Source: Treponema sp. UBA4377 (GTDB lineage Bacteria; Spirochaetota; Spirochaetia; Treponematales; Treponemataceae). Taken from it: 56,109 bases of DNA. The notes under the pieces are model-generated. The model did not search any database. It saw only the letters and a program-made list of their open reading frames with translations, and had not been told where the DNA came from. Below are positions 48,662-55,848 of this stretch, one piece after another. The stretch is from contig DGRX01000017.1 of the NCBI GenBank assembly GCA_002391235.1, forward strand, positions 13,702 to 69,810, read 5' to 3'. Within the stretch, counting starts at the first letter, position 1, and each line of letters opens with the position of its first letter. The position numbers and the translations under genes are program-made.

Positions 48662-48674
48662 TTGCATACAAACT
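48659..48674. promoter_or_regulatory. Palindromic operator, probably for the MarR regulator
   Basis: AGTTTG-CATA-CAAACT: perfect 6-bp arms with a 4-base centre. It spans the -10 end and the transcription start of the operon that encodes MarR, the usual place for MarR self-repression. Confidence 0.65.
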
Positions 48675-48693
48675 AATTGGACGGAGCGAAAAA

Positions 48694-49176
48694 TTGAACA
48701 TTAAGGACGTCGTTAAGGTAATACAAGCCTCGGAATGCGCGCAAATCGCGACTTTTGGAAAAGACGAGACGGAAGGCTTTCCTGAAATCCGCGCGCTATT
48801 GAACTTGGCCAATCCCAAAAAATATCCAAAGCTTAAGGATAAGGCGATCAGCGTTGACGGCGAGACTGTCACGATTTATTTTACGACAAACACTTCCTCG
48901 CGAAAAATCAAGCAAATCCGCGCCAACAACAAGGTCTGCCTTTACTTTGTTCTTCCCCAAAAATTCAAGGGCGTCAGTGCGATCGGAACGATGGAAGAAG
49001 TTTTGGACATGGACGTCAAGAAAGATTTTTGGCATAAAACCTGGCTTATGTATTACCACAAGGGCCCGGCCGACCCGGACTACACGCTTATGAAGTTCAC
49101 TTCAAAATACATGCATTGCTGGGGCAATTTGGGAATCCACAATTTTGGCCAGCCGGTAAATCCTTGCGATAAATAA
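48694..49176 (+). CDS. Pyridoxamine 5'-phosphate oxidase-like flavin-binding protein
   Basis: The protein has 160 residues. It shows the split-barrel pattern of this family: VIQASECAQIATFGKDETEG, PEIRALLNL, TIYFTTNTSSRKIKQIRANN and KVCLYFVLPQ. Such small members bind FMN, F420 or heme and are often reductases or stress proteins. Translation starts at TTG 48694 with GGAG seven bases upstream. It is co-transcribed with a MarR regulator, so it may be the enzyme controlled by it. Confidence 0.82.
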   Translation: MNIKDVVKVIQASECAQIATFGKDETEGFPEIRALLNLANPKKYPKLKDKAISVDGETVTIYFTTNTSSRKIKQIRANNKVCLYFVLPQKFKGVSAIGTMEEVLDMDVKKDFWHKTWLMYYHKGPADPDYTLMKFTSKYMHCWGNLGIHNFGQPVNPCDK

Positions 49177-49194
49177 GCGGGGGTGGCGGGACTT

Positions 49195-49644
49195 ATGAAA
49201 AACGGCCGGACGGAAGGCGGAAGCCTTATCTCGCAAATACACCAAGTTTGCCAGCGCGTGTGGCATGCCGTGTTGAGCCGCAACGGATTGGAAGACCTTG
49301 CCGGCGCGCGGGGCAGGGTAATCTTTGCCCTGTGGAATGAGGACAAGATTCCCATAAAAAAACTGGTTGAAAAAACAAGCCTGGACAAGGCGACCCTTAC
49401 CGGTATCATCGACCGCTTGGACCGCGACGGCTATGTTTTTCGGGAGCCAAGCCCGGACGACAAGCGCGCGACGCTTATTTCCAGAACCGGAAAAGATGAA
49501 ATTTTCAAGAAAAAAGTTCCCAAAGCCTCCGACGAGCAAAACGCGCTTTTTTACAAGGGCTTTTCCAAAAAAGAAATCCAAGACTTTGAAAACTATCTTA
49601 AGCGCGTTTTGCAAAACTGCAAGGACGCGGAAGAAAGCCTTTAG
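49195..49644 (+). CDS. MarR-family transcriptional regulator
   Basis: The protein has 149 residues. The winged-helix part reads ARGRVIFALWNEDKIPIKKL, VEKTSLDKATLTGIIDRLDR and DGYVFREPSPDDKRATLIS, the classic MarR form. MarR proteins are dimers that repress their own operon until a small molecule binds. ATG 49195 has GGGGGTGG eight bases upstream; a GTG at 49183 in frame is the alternative start. A matching palindrome lies at the operon promoter (48659-48674). Confidence 0.88.
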   Translation: MKNGRTEGGSLISQIHQVCQRVWHAVLSRNGLEDLAGARGRVIFALWNEDKIPIKKLVEKTSLDKATLTGIIDRLDRDGYVFREPSPDDKRATLISRTGKDEIFKKKVPKASDEQNALFYKGFSKKEIQDFENYLKRVLQNCKDAEESL

Positions 49645-49708
49645 TCCACGCAGGGCTATCTTGTTTTTTCTTCTTGCGCTCGCTATCATAGTTGGCGGGG
49701 AAATCATA

Positions 49709-50032
49709 ATGAATGAATTTAACGAATATGTGCGCGAGACTTTTTCCGCGGCCGGCGACGTTGCCGTAAGAGCCATGATGGGCGGTTACCTTGTGTACTT
49801 TAACGGCAAGCTGATAGGCGACATTTGCGGCGACGAACTGTTTTTAAAAAGAACGCCGACATCGGACAGATTGCTTGCGGACTCAGAGCTGCGCTATCCT
49901 TACGAGGAATCAAAAACGCTGATGCATGTGTTCGACAATTTTGAGGACGTGGATTTGATTGCGGAATTATTGGAAGGCATGCACGCGGAACTGTCCGAAA
50001 AGAAAGCGAAGAAAGCAAAAAAAGCAAAATGA
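49709..50032 (+). CDS. TfoX N-terminal-domain protein, copy 2
   Basis: The protein has 107 residues. It differs from the 46830-47144 product at about four positions, plus an extra KAK in the Lys/Ala tail. CGGGGA precedes ATG 49709. It is on the opposite strand to copy 1 and is followed directly by the second VOC gene, with no AraC gene between them. Function unknown. Confidence 0.85.
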   Translation: MNEFNEYVRETFSAAGDVAVRAMMGGYLVYFNGKLIGDICGDELFLKRTPTSDRLLADSELRYPYEESKTLMHVFDNFEDVDLIAELLEGMHAELSEKKAKKAKKAK

Positions 50033-50049
50033 GAGAGGAGCGAGGCGAT

Positions 50050-50442
50050 ATGAAACTGGAGGGATTCGGAATTTTTGTAAAGGACATGCCGACGATGGTC
50101 CGCTTTTATCGCGACGTTCTTGGCTTTGGAATCAAGGAAGACGAAAACACGACGAACGTTTTTCTTGAAAAGGACGGCACGCTATTTTTGCTGTACGGCA
50201 GAAACGACATTGAAAAAATGACCAATTCAAAATTCAACTATGCCCAAAAAATCAGCGGACACTTTGAAATCGCGCTTGGCGTGGAAAACTACGCGGCGGT
50301 TGACAAAACTTTTGCGGAAGTGACTGCAAAAGGCGCGGAGCCTGTCATGCCGCCCACGACAGAACCTTGGGGCCAGCGCACATGCTACATCGCCGACCCG
50401 GAAGGGAACCTTGTTGAAATCGGCTCGTTCGTAAAGGAATAA
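50050..50442 (+). CDS. VOC/glyoxalase-fold protein, copy 2
   Basis: The protein has 130 residues, with six differences from copy 1 (45556-45948), all conservative or at the surface-like KISGHFE and AEVTAKGAEPV stretches. ATG 50050 has GAGGCG upstream. The gap to the TfoX-N stop is only 17 bases, so the two genes now form a tight pair. Confidence 0.87.
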   Translation: MKLEGFGIFVKDMPTMVRFYRDVLGFGIKEDENTTNVFLEKDGTLFLLYGRNDIEKMTNSKFNYAQKISGHFEIALGVENYAAVDKTFAEVTAKGAEPVMPPTTEPWGQRTCYIADPEGNLVEIGSFVKE

Positions 50443-50590
50443 GGCGCCAATAGAGGCGCTTCCGCCCAATCCATTGACTGCAGATACGCCATGCTTAGGT
50501 TGTTATCAGACAGTAAAGAAAGTTTCACCGCGTGGAAATGTTTTTTTGACAAGATGCGCTTTTTGCGGGATAAGATGCGCCTTAAAATTC
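50443..50590. other. Gap without a recognised gene
   Basis: It holds an imperfect GC-rich inverted repeat just after the VOC stop (50443-50470) and two direct copies of AAGATGCGC (in 50551-50580). No gene fragment was recognised. Confidence 0.4.
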
Positions 50591-50619
50591 TTGTACATTC
50601 AATAATCTTTTTGTATTAT
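50591..50619 (+). promoter_or_regulatory. Promoter of the hexapeptide acetyltransferase gene
   Basis: TTGTAC (50591-50596), 17-base spacer, TATTAT (50614-50619). The leader is about 33 bases with CAGGAG before the ATG. Confidence 0.6.
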
Positions 50620-50658
50620 GAAACAAAACAAAAGCGAACAAACAAACAGGAGAAAATA

Positions 50659-51270
50659 ATGAATCAAAAGGAAAGGATGATCGCAAACCTTCCGTACAAG
50701 GCTTGGCTTGACGGGCTTGAAGAAGAACGGTTTGAAAACAAAAAGAAAATTTACCGCTACAACAATCTTCCGCCGGAAGAAAAAGAGGAGAAAGACCGCC
50801 TTATAAAAGAAATCCTCGGAAAGACAGGCGACTGGATTAACATCGAGGCGCCCTTTCATTGCGACTACGGCTATAACATCGAAGTCGGCCAGAGGTTCTT
50901 CGCCAACTACAACTTCATCGTTCTTGACGTTGGCAAGGTTAAAATCGGCGACCGCGTTCAAATCGCGCCGAACGTCGCCATCTACACGGCGGGGCATCCG
51001 ATTCATCCGGATTCGCGGAACTCCGGCTACGAGTACGGAATTGACGTGACAATCGGAAACAATGTTTGGATTGGCGGAAACTCGTGCGTCATGCCGGGCG
51101 TCACAATCGGAGACAATGTCGTGATCGGAGGAGGCAGCGTGGTCACAAAGGACATTCCGCCAAACGTGATTGCTGTTGGAAATCCTTGCCGGGTTTTGCG
51201 CGAAATCACCGAGGCCGACCGCGACTATTACTTCCGCGACAGAAAATTCGACGTGGACGACTATAAATGA
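50659..51270 (+). CDS. Maltose/galactoside O-acetyltransferase-like hexapeptide protein
   Basis: The protein has 203 residues. An N-terminal Mac domain (QKERMIANLPYKAWLDGLEE) is followed by a left-handed beta helix with hexapeptide repeats (KIGDRVQIAPNVAIYTAGHP, VTIGNNVWIGGNSCVMPGVT, IGDNVVIGGGSVVTKDIPPN). The catalytic His is in the YTAGHPIH motif. Such enzymes acetylate sugars to clear them from the cell. ATG 50659 follows CAGGAG; the frame is open upstream but without a ribosome site. Confidence 0.92.
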   Translation: MNQKERMIANLPYKAWLDGLEEERFENKKKIYRYNNLPPEEKEEKDRLIKEILGKTGDWINIEAPFHCDYGYNIEVGQRFFANYNFIVLDVGKVKIGDRVQIAPNVAIYTAGHPIHPDSRNSGYEYGIDVTIGNNVWIGGNSCVMPGVTIGDNVVIGGGSVVTKDIPPNVIAVGNPCRVLREITEADRDYYFRDRKFDVDDYK

Positions 51271-51307
51271 AAACAAAATGGATACGTCGCGTCAATGTCT
51301 TTAAATA

Positions 51308-51349
51308 AAAAATGCGAGAAGCGCATTTTGTGGGCGCTTCCTCGCTTTT
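51308..51349. terminator. Bidirectional terminator between converging genes
   Basis: GCGAGAAGCGC (51314-51324) pairs with GCGCTT-C-CTCGC (51334-51345, one bulged base), followed by TTTT; the left flank is A-rich, giving a T-run on the minus strand. Confidence 0.8.
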
Positions 51350-51359
51350 GCATGCGGCG

Positions 51360-51452
51360 TCAAACACTCCATTTTTTAGGCTTGACAATTTCAATAACGG
51401 ACTTCAATGCTTTAAGATTGCCGTGAATGTCTGTAAATACTGCAATTTTCAT
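51360..51452 (-). pseudogene. N-terminal remnant of a metallophosphoesterase
   Basis: From ATG 51452 the frame reads MKIAVFTDIHGNLKALKSVI and ends after 30 residues at TGA (51362-51360). This is the first beta strand and the DxHGN metal motif of calcineurin-like phosphoesterases (families of about 150-250 residues); all else is lost. AAGGG precedes the ATG. It lies 20 bases after the RibD-C gene. Confidence 0.75.
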
Positions 51453-51472
51453 TTTTTACCCTTCACGCAAAT

Positions 51473-52153
51473 TCACTTCACAATTTCATACCTAAGCCTT
51501 AAATATGAATCCTTCAAAACCTTGCATTCGACAAGCTTCATCACTCCAAGTTTTGAAAGTTCGTTTTCGCTCATCAAAGACTTTCCGTCGATTAAAGTGG
51601 CAGTGTCTTTTCCGCCGACCAAAACAGGAGCCACTACAAGGTCCACAAAGTCAAAGAGTTTTTCGCGCAAGAAAAGGCCGTTCACCGTTCCGCCAGACTG
51701 AATTGTAAGACGTTCGCAGGCGAAATTTTTGTAAAGCCATTCAAGCCCTTCCTTTAAGTCAAGCTTTTTCTGGTAAAAAATATGAAGATTCTTTTCCTTT
51801 ACGCCGTAAGCCGGATGATTTTTGTTCGAGGTGAAAAGAACAAATTCCTTTGAGCGGGCGCAAAAATACCGCGCGCCATGCTCGGTCAAATGCGTGTTGT
51901 CCAAAAGGACAAAGGACACTGGCGTTTTTTGCGGAAAGGGCTTTTCGTTTGCGCCCATTTTTTCCTGCACGCGGCCTGTGTTAAAGCTCCACAAGTCCGT
52001 CGTCTGCTCTATTTCGTAGTATTGTCCTACGCCTTCCTTGAGTCCTGGGATTTTTGGAAAGTCCTTGTCCACGTCAAGCGCGTCGCTGGCTCCTGTGCTG
52101 ATTTTTCCGTCAACGCTCATCAGCATAAAAAGAGTTGTAGTTGGTCGCATCAT
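51473..52153 (-). CDS. RibD C-terminal/dihydrofolate-reductase-like protein
   Basis: The protein has 226 residues. It starts RPTTTLFMLMSVDGKISTGA, the substrate-side motif of RibD-C reductases, and has RLTIQSGGTVNGLFLREKLF and DLVVAPVLVGGKD near the end. Members reduce riboflavin precursors or unknown compounds using NADPH; as no riboflavin genes are near, a different substrate is likely. GAGGAG precedes the tandem ATGs (52153/52150). Confidence 0.87.
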   Translation of the reverse strand: MMRPTTTLFMLMSVDGKISTGASDALDVDKDFPKIPGLKEGVGQYYEIEQTTDLWSFNTGRVQEKMGANEKPFPQKTPVSFVLLDNTHLTEHGARYFCARSKEFVLFTSNKNHPAYGVKEKNLHIFYQKKLDLKEGLEWLYKNFACERLTIQSGGTVNGLFLREKLFDFVDLVVAPVLVGGKDTATLIDGKSLMSENELSKLGVMKLVECKVLKDSYLRLRYEIVK

Positions 52154-52170
52154 TTTTTCTCCTCTGATTT

Positions 52171-52243
52171 TTATATTTCAAAATCCGCGTGAACTTCAAG
52201 GATGTTGCCGCTCGTCTTTAGAATTTCTTTGATCAGGTCAAAG
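52171..52243 (-). pseudogene. C-terminal remnant of a transglutaminase-like gene
   Basis: In the gap before the RibD-C gene, the minus strand reads LIKEILKTSGNILEVHADFE plus Ile and a stop (52173-52171). This is the C-terminus of the intact neighbour at 53427-54530 (LKEILKASGNILEVRADFEM). Base identity over about 57 bases is around 85% by eye. The rest of that gene copy is gone; the 5' end of the remnant runs into the GNAT stop. Confidence 0.75.
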
Positions 52244-52709
52244 ACATGACATAAATCTGGCAGGGGTTCTCTTCGCCCCAAATTTCTTTTATGACTTCCA
52301 ATTCCTTAAAGCCGCAGGACTGGTAAAAACGGTTGGTGATGTCATAATCTGGATACACGCCCATCTGAACGGTTTTTACCTGCATAAAAGAATAGCCTTC
52401 TTCCATTGCGATTTTCTTCGCTGATTCAAAAAGCTTACGGCCAAGGCCTTTGCGATGGAAATCTTTTTTCACTCCCATTACCGCAAGCTCAACGGTGTCT
52501 TTTCCTGTTTCTTTTAGGCAGAGAAAGCCTGAATATTCATCTTTTTCTTTTGCGGCAAGAAAAGTCCAGTCCGCGCAACCTGAAATGTATTTTTCCCTGC
52601 TTTCGTCCACTTCAAACCAGTCGCGCAAGCCTTCAAGAATTTTTCTTGCTATTGCCTGTTTTGTCGCGGGGTACTTTATCTGTTCAATCTTTTGGCAAAA
52701 TGTCGCCAT
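52233..52709 (-). CDS. GNAT-family N-acetyltransferase
   Basis: The protein has 158 residues. Motifs are GFLCLKETGKDTVELAVMGV, KKDFHRKGLGRKLFESAKKI (CoA loop) and YDITNRFYQSCGFKELEVI. ATG 52709 has GAGGAAAAC upstream; the GTG four codons earlier lies in that site. It starts eight bases after the flavodoxin-like gene. Its 3' end abuts the transglutaminase remnant. Confidence 0.88.
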   Translation of the reverse strand: MATFCQKIEQIKYPATKQAIARKILEGLRDWFEVDESREKYISGCADWTFLAAKEKDEYSGFLCLKETGKDTVELAVMGVKKDFHRKGLGRKLFESAKKIAMEEGYSFMQVKTVQMGVYPDYDITNRFYQSCGFKELEVIKEIWGEENPCQIYVMSLT

Positions 52710-52717
52710 TGTTTTCC

Positions 52718-53314
52718 TCACTTAAAAAGATTCGCGCCTTTCTCATAAGCCGTTTTTAGGTTCTTGCCCCAGCCTTCTTCACGCGAGGCAAGCTCCCTTG
52801 ACATTCCTGGAAAGATGACAAAGTCGGATTTTTCCGCGCGGTCAAAAATTCTGTCGCCTATCATGACTTTTTTCATGCTGTCTAGAAGTCCGAATTTTTC
52901 AAGGCGTTCCATCGTGTTGCCTGCCGTCACAAGGAAGAGGGCTTGGTCCAGAACTTTCATAGTTCTGTTTTCGCCGTAAGCAAATCCGTGAGACCAAACT
53001 CTGTCAAACCATCCAACAAGTTTCGCCGGAGCTTCCGTCCAAAAAACTGGATAGATAAAGACAATCGCATCGGAAGAATTGATTTTTGCCTGCTCGGCAA
53101 GAACGTCTTTGGCCACGTCCGGCGTTTTCCTGTAATTCGCGTCGCGCAAATATTCTTGCTCGCTCATATCTGTTTTAAAATTCATCTTGTACAAATCGGA
53201 AAGAACATAGTCGTTTCCAGACTCTTCAATTCCCTTTATGAAAGAATCCCTTACATGACGCGTAAAAGAATCTTCCGATGGATGGCAGTAAACAATAAAC
53301 GCTTTCATTTTCAT
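52718..53314 (-). CDS. NAD(P)H dehydrogenase (flavodoxin-2 fold)
   Basis: The protein has 198 residues. It begins KAFIVYCHPSEDSFTRHVRD and has the FIYPVFWTEAPAKLVGWFDR segment and the GFAYGEN region typical of KefF/MdaB/YwrO-type quinone reductases using FMN or FAD. These enzymes detoxify quinones by two-electron reduction. GGAG lies seven bases before ATG 53314, inside the end of the GNAT remnant upstream. Confidence 0.9.
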   Translation of the reverse strand: MKMKAFIVYCHPSEDSFTRHVRDSFIKGIEESGNDYVLSDLYKMNFKTDMSEQEYLRDANYRKTPDVAKDVLAEQAKINSSDAIVFIYPVFWTEAPAKLVGWFDRVWSHGFAYGENRTMKVLDQALFLVTAGNTMERLEKFGLLDSMKKVMIGDRIFDRAEKSDFVIFPGMSRELASREEGWGKNLKTAYEKGANLFK

Positions 53315-53317
53315 AAT

Positions 53318-53422
53318 CTACTCCAAATTCATTGTGTTGCCGCTTTTTTCGTCTTCAATTAGCTGTTTGTTTAACAGAGCCACTTCTTCAACGTCCGAAA
53401 GCGAGCATTTTTTTATCAACAT
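53318..53422 (-). pseudogene. N-terminal remnant of a GNAT acetyltransferase
   Basis: ATG 53422 opens a 34-residue frame, MLIKKCSLSDVEEVALLNKQ then LIEDEKSGNTMNLE, ending at TAG (53320-53318). The LNKQLIEDE motif is the common start of a GNAT subgroup of about 150 residues. The remaining domain is missing, and the last codons carry the ribosome site of the flavodoxin-like gene. It may survive as a coupling leader. Confidence 0.65.
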
Positions 53423-53426
53423 TTAC

Positions 53427-54530
53427 TTAGTTCTCCATTTCAAAATCCGCGCGGACTTCAAGTATGTTGCCGCTCGCTTTCAAAATTTCTTTCAGGCGAA
53501 CGTCCAAATCGCTGTGATTGTCGCGGTAATCTTTTTCGCCAAATTCTGGGCGGGTAGGGAAGGCGAGGATTTCTTTTTCCAGACTGAACTGAGCGTCTAC
53601 TCCAGGCTTGTTTCCGCGCGCGTCAAGGCGAATCCATTTTTTTAGCGAGTCGATGTAGACAGTGTTCAGCGCGTGGGTGATGTAACCGTCGCTCGCGTCG
53701 TCGGCGCGAGTCAAATACTGATAGTTGATTCCTGCCGGGATTTTATTCGCGCGAAGCAAGGCGGCAAGCAGGCATGATTTTGTCCAGCAGATGCCGGTTT
53801 TGTTTTTGAGAACGTCGCTGGCGCTCTTTGAAACCACAGTAAGTTTTGCGTCCCAAGTGTGCGGAATCTCGTCGCGTACAAATTTGTAGGCTCTTTCTAT
53901 GTAGTCAAGAGTGTCAGAAGAGGCGGCTTTCAGTTCGGCCGCTTTTTTTGCAACCAGAGAATTTGTGTAATCAATGCTGTCGGTTTCTTTTAAGTAGTCA
54001 GATAAATTTTTCATAATTTCAATCGCCTCATCGACGCTGACCGCTTTTGCGTAACGCTTTGGCCACATGAACTCGTTGAAATATTTGTAAGCGGTCTCTT
54101 TGTCAAAATACGGATTGTCGTAGGTAGAATTTGCGTATGCCGGAATTATGATGTTAAAGCCTTGCTCAAAGCCGCATTTTACGGTTGCGTCCATGCAATA
54201 GTCGGTGGAAACGCCTATCGTAATAATGTCCTTTTCGTTCTTTGACTTTAGGTATTCGGAAAGTCCGGTCATCGGGTGGAACGCGCTATTCACGTTTTTT
54301 TCAAACCGTTTTTCATCAGGAAGGGGAGCGAACTCGTCGAAGATTTCATAGTTCGGAGTTTCTTTATCAAGGTCTGTGCCAGGCCCGTCGTCATGCTGGA
54401 CATAGCAAACCTCAACGCAGTTTTTGCGAGCCTCTGCAATCAGGCGCTTGATGTTTTCTTTTACAGTTTCAAAGGCAAAGAGCTTTTCGTTAAAGCAACC
54501 TCTCTGCGTGTCCACTACCAATAAAATCAT
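53427..54530 (-). CDS. Isochorismatase-fold hydrolase fused to a transglutaminase-like domain
   Basis: The protein has 367 residues. Residues 1-172 form an isochorismatase-like (cysteine hydrolase) domain with the full triad: Asp in ILLVVDTQRG, Lys in KRFEKNVNSAF and Cys in GVSTDYCMDA. From residue 173 (MKNLSDYLKETDSIDYTNSL) a transglutaminase-like domain follows with Cys (TGICWTKSCLLAALLR), His (ITHALNTVYID) and Asp (WIRLDARGN). The junction Met has GAGG 9-11 bases upstream, so two overlapping genes seem to have merged. ATG 54530 has GAGGAAG upstream. Roles unknown. Confidence 0.85.
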   Translation of the reverse strand: MILLVVDTQRGCFNEKLFAFETVKENIKRLIAEARKNCVEVCYVQHDDGPGTDLDKETPNYEIFDEFAPLPDEKRFEKNVNSAFHPMTGLSEYLKSKNEKDIITIGVSTDYCMDATVKCGFEQGFNIIIPAYANSTYDNPYFDKETAYKYFNEFMWPKRYAKAVSVDEAIEIMKNLSDYLKETDSIDYTNSLVAKKAAELKAASSDTLDYIERAYKFVRDEIPHTWDAKLTVVSKSASDVLKNKTGICWTKSCLLAALLRANKIPAGINYQYLTRADDASDGYITHALNTVYIDSLKKWIRLDARGNKPGVDAQFSLEKEILAFPTRPEFGEKDYRDNHSDLDVRLKEILKASGNILEVRADFEMEN

Positions 54531-54531
54531 T

Positions 54532-55833
54532 TTACTCTTCCTCACTTAAAAAAAATTCTGATTCTTTTTGGAATTCCCTTAGGAATCCTTCCATGTACAG
54601 ATGACGGCTTTCGGCAATTCTTTTGGCTTCTTGCGTGTTCATTTTATCTTTAAGAAGCAAAAGCTTGTCATTAAAATGCTGCAAGGAAGATTCTATTGTT
54701 CTTCCTGCTTTGCCGCCGTAAGCAAAAGTTCTTGCAATCCCTACAGCTCCGATAGCATCTATTCTGTCCGCATCCTGCACGATTTTTCCTTCTAAAGTTT
54801 CGGAGTGTTTTTCTTTTTTTTTACTGAAAGAAACTCCGTTGATAATCTGACAGATTAATTCTATGTCATCATTCCCGATGTCGTGACTTTTAAGAAATTG
54901 CCTTGCGTTCATGTTATCCTTTGTGTCAAACAGTTTGTGGTCATCAACATCATGCAGCAAAGAAGATAAAGCGACAGCCATCATGTTGCATTCTGGATAC
55001 GCTTTGGCGATTTGAAGAGCATTCTTGTAAACTCTCAGCGAATGGTTTGCGTCATGTCCGTCAGAATTATCCTTGAATATTTCTTGTATGTACAGTTTTG
55101 CCTCTTCGATTAATTTTTCATTCATTTTCTTTGCCTCCCCATTTAAGTAGGCGATTTGGTCAATGCCTTTTTTAGCCTGCTGGCACAGCTTGTTTTTAAT
55201 TCGCCGCATCGCTTCCACGTGCATAATCCAGTGGCGGGAAAATGGCATCTGTATCAAGCCTTTTACATTTTTACCGCACCAGAAATCAATCAGCCAAGAA
55301 GCTGATTCTTCCGCGCTGACGCATTCGCTTGCGGCAAGGCGCTCTTTGTCATCTTCCGAAAACTTTCGCTTTAAGTAGGAAAATTGCAAGCCCTTCAAAA
55401 ACTCGTTTGTGGAATCCATCACAGCCTTGCAATAGTCATAAAGGGCTTTGACGCTCAGCTTTTTTGAAAACTCAAGCATCGCCTCGCCGTCAAGCTCGTT
55501 TCCTGTCGTGATAATCGGACTTTTCGTTTTTTGCTTCCAACCGCCTTTAAATAAAACTTGCTTGTCATTAAGAATCAGCGTATGGCAAACAATGTCTTCT
55601 ATACGGAAAAGATGCCAGAGCGACCATGCGAGAGTTGAATTATGGTTCCCTTCGCCATGACCAAATGGAAGCTGATAAAAAGCCACTGGAGGAAAAGTAT
55701 TTACGATAGAAGTAATCTGAGCGAACAAAGAATTCCGCAATTCAAGAAGAACTTTTATGCCCTCAGAAAATGTCGATTCCTTAGAAATGAGCGTTTGCAT
55801 TTCCCTGTTTTTTTCTGACCAATCTTTATTCAT
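54532..55833 (-). CDS. DinB-like domain fused to an HD phosphohydrolase
   Basis: The protein has 433 residues. Residues about 1-236 resemble DinB-type four-helix proteins, with metal-ligand-type His in HNSTLAWSLWHLFRIEDIVC and FSRHWIMHVEAMRRI. Residues 237-433 are a full HD domain: GHDANHSLRVYKNALQIA, ALSSLLHDVDDHK and IVQDADRIDAIGAVGIART. The Met at 237 (55125) has GGGGAGG eight bases upstream, so the HD half could still be made alone. GGGGAGA precedes ATG 55833. Base use is A+T-rich here. The next gene starts one base after the stop. Confidence 0.85.
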   Translation of the reverse strand: MNKDWSEKNREMQTLISKESTFSEGIKVLLELRNSLFAQITSIVNTFPPVAFYQLPFGHGEGNHNSTLAWSLWHLFRIEDIVCHTLILNDKQVLFKGGWKQKTKSPIITTGNELDGEAMLEFSKKLSVKALYDYCKAVMDSTNEFLKGLQFSYLKRKFSEDDKERLAASECVSAEESASWLIDFWCGKNVKGLIQMPFSRHWIMHVEAMRRIKNKLCQQAKKGIDQIAYLNGEAKKMNEKLIEEAKLYIQEIFKDNSDGHDANHSLRVYKNALQIAKAYPECNMMAVALSSLLHDVDDHKLFDTKDNMNARQFLKSHDIGNDDIELICQIINGVSFSKKKEKHSETLEGKIVQDADRIDAIGAVGIARTFAYGGKAGRTIESSLQHFNDKLLLLKDKMNTQEAKRIAESRHLYMEGFLREFQKESEFFLSEEE

Positions 55834-55848
55834 GTTACAGCGTCTCCC

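Larger units (their letters stand above)
49709..50442 (+). repeat. Right arm of the inverted duplication
   Basis: It contains the TfoX-N and VOC genes in the same relative order as the minus-strand copies at 47144-45556, but without the AraC gene (810 bases). The arms flank 2.56 kb (47145-49708). Confidence 0.85.
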
